Of a stretch of DNA of 64,000 bases, positions 62,252 to 64,000 are shown piece after piece. Source of the stretch: Myxocyprinus asiaticus (Eukaryota; Chordata; Actinopteri; Cypriniformes; Catostomidae). The notes under the pieces are model-generated. The model searched no databases. It was not told where the DNA came from and saw only the letters and a program-made list of their open reading frames with translations. A program made the position numbers and the translations under genes. Where the stretch lies: positions 14,830,281 through 14,894,280 of the forward strand of contig NC_059373.1 in assembly GCF_019703515.2 (NCBI RefSeq), written 5' to 3'. How positions within the stretch are numbered: position 1 is the stretch's first letter; each line of letters starts with the position of its first letter.

Positions 62252-63108
62252 ATACCGTATTTTCCGAAAATAAAGTCGCACCTGAATACAAATCGCATCG
62301 TGTCAAAATTGTGCTGTTGAGAGAAAAAAAACACAGATAGATCGCATCTGTGTATAAGTTGCACTGACAGAGGGTGCAGGCGGCAGGCATTAGGAGCCGG
62401 GAGCAGCCATCCGTTCAGCAGCATGTCAGACCCGCTCCAGCATGAAGATTACCTCAGCATCTACGCATCGTATCACTGCGTATTTTAATCTGGAGTATTT
62501 GCTCAAAGTAATCATGTGTAACAGCTTTTAATTTTCTGCTTATGTTTCATTAAAAAAAAAAACATGACAAATAAGCCACTTCTGTTGTAATTCTATTTTG
62601 TGCACAAATAAACAGCTTTTAGTCTGTAAGTAAAGTAGTACGCCTGCCGTATTCTATTAATTCATTAACGTTAGCGATGGTCTATCTGTGGATGTTTCTT
62701 ATAGCTTATATTTGCAATCCTCTTTCTTACAGTATGCTCTATCCTGTTCACTGACTGAATGTTTTTACTACGAGTTGAGTGGATGGAACGTCATTTTATG
62801 GGCATGTGAGGAGTTGTTTGTCAGCGTTAGAAAGATAATGTTATGATGGACAAAATATTTAAACTGGTTGCATAAAGCACTTTATAAAGGAGTAAAATTC
62901 TGAATAGGCTACTTTAAAATGCTACTACCATCACTATGAGTGTTGTTTTCATCTGTTTGTGTGTAAGCATATGTGTTTTATTGTGTAGCGTGTTTGACTG
63001 GCCGGTTTCGCAGAACAAAAATTATGTATGTAAGTCGCTTTGGACTATAAGTCGCAGGACCTTTCAGATGATGAAAAAAACGCGATTTATATTCCGGAAT
63101 ATACAGTA
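62252..63108. mobile_element. Inverted-repeat DNA element, TACCGTATTTTCCG ends
   Basis: Left TACCGTATTTTCCGAAAATA followed by AAGTCGCACC; right GACTATAAGTCGCAGGACCT then TATTCCGGAATATACAGTA, its approximate complement, about 857 bp. No transposase seen, so nonautonomous. Confidence 0.75.
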
Positions 63109-63450
63109 CTACCATACTACTTTTACTGTTGCTGCAGTATATACAGTAGTATGTATTTTGTGCACAGTATGCACATTTACTGTATGCACAGAATACCTGG
63201 ATGACCTACTACATTTGCCAAAACGAGCAGTATACAACAGAGTGAACAGCCCTTAATAATTAAAAATAAAAAAATATATATTTCCAGGAAAAAAACTGGA
63301 TGCCACTTGTTGAATTTAACATGCAACGTGATGAGATCATGTGAGTAGCCTACAATGTAGCATACTACTGTTTGAGAAGTTTATCCTGGATTAATGCCTG
63401 TTTCACTTACACATTTTTTTTAAACAGTAGGTAGTATACAATATATACCA
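63105..63450. repeat. Interspersed repeat, second copy of 50110-50640
   Basis: Same ordered blocks as the copy at 50110-50640, same orientation. It lies directly between two inverted-repeat elements in ext1 intron 1. Confidence 0.6.
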
Positions 63451-63918
63451 TACCTGCCAACATCGGATTGAAAAATAGGGAGATTTTGTTTTTTTTTTTT
63501 TAGCACAATATGTGGACTTTTCAGATGGTCCCTTACCATACCCTCTACAGTATTGGCACATTTCAGCACAATGTGTAGACTTTTCAGACAACCCTCTACC
63601 CACTGTATGAAAAAATGTCCAACTTATTTCAATGTTAAATTAACGATCTGGAATGATTTCACCTAAATAGCTTATGGGACAAATCCTGTAATGATTCGGT
63701 ACAAGATACGTCATTTCATTTTGAAATACGAGACGATCCCATATTTTACGGGACGGGTGGTGGCAATCCTACCTGAGGTCTAAAACATTCTCATGAGCAA
63801 AGTATGGATGTGGACAATTCTGATTTTATCAGGAGAAATTGTAAATCGGGAGTACAGCGGGAGGAGGAGTGGAAAAACGGGAGAAACCCGGTAAAATCGG
63901 AAGTGTTGGCAGGCATGA
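63449..63918. mobile_element. Inverted-repeat element, CATACCTGCCAAC ends
   Basis: CATACCTGCCAACATC at the left and AGTGTTGGCAGGCATG at the right, with complementary CCGATTTT/AAAATCGG-type inner words. Noncoding, ext1 intron 1. Confidence 0.7.
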
Positions 63919-64000
63919 TGTATTCCATAAGTTTTCTGTAAGTTGTTTTCCTTTTCGAACATAGCCTAAGTGTGTGTGTGTCTCGGATTCTGTGAGAAAA

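Overview
This is vertebrate nuclear DNA, almost certainly from a cypriniform (carp/zebrafish-like) teleost. The genes are split into small exons with GT/AG borders. Noncoding DNA is AT-rich and full of TA and CA microsatellites. The mobile-element load (Tc1-like transposons, many short inverted-repeat elements with TTAA ends, tRNA-derived SINEs, L1-like fragments) is typical of that group. The species cannot be named from the sequence alone.

Five protein genes were recognised by translating exons and checking reading phase across every junction. psmb2 (+, coding 1094-12640, 6 exons, complete) encodes proteasome beta-4. tfap2e (-, coding 15457-23807, 7 exons, complete) encodes transcription factor AP-2 epsilon and has a candidate second first exon at 24767-24811. 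ncdn (-, coding 27119-33013, 6 exons, complete) encodes neurochondrin. med30 (+, coding 38853-43597, 4 coding exons, complete) encodes Mediator subunit 30. ext1 (-, 46357-57491, exons 2-11) encodes exostosin-1; its first exon lies beyond the right edge, so bases 57492-64000 are its first intron.

The order psmb2 / tfap2e / ncdn matches the human 1p34 neighbourhood, and med30 / ext1 matches human 8q24, so the ncdn-med30 gap joins two ancestral blocks. psmb2 and tfap2e are tail to tail, as are med30 and ext1. tfap2e and ncdn are in tandem. ncdn and med30 are head to head across a region that holds a TCTCGCGAGA promoter palindrome. The genes do not form a pathway: they cover protein turnover, neural-crest/olfactory-type transcription control, neuronal signalling, general transcription and heparan sulfate synthesis.

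The remaining sequence is mostly intron and repeat. Main items are a 1.58-kb Tc1-like transposon with about 200-bp terminal repeats (59895-61475), a fold-back Tc1 relic in the last tfap2e intron, nine copies of one TTAA-flanked inverted-repeat family, a 5'-truncated L1-like insertion with a 16-bp target duplication inside an AT-rich tandem repeat of ext1, two SINEs, and a 310-bp alternating TG/TA/CA tract upstream of med30. The most biologically interesting item is the putative alternative tfap2e first exon beginning M-L-W-K.
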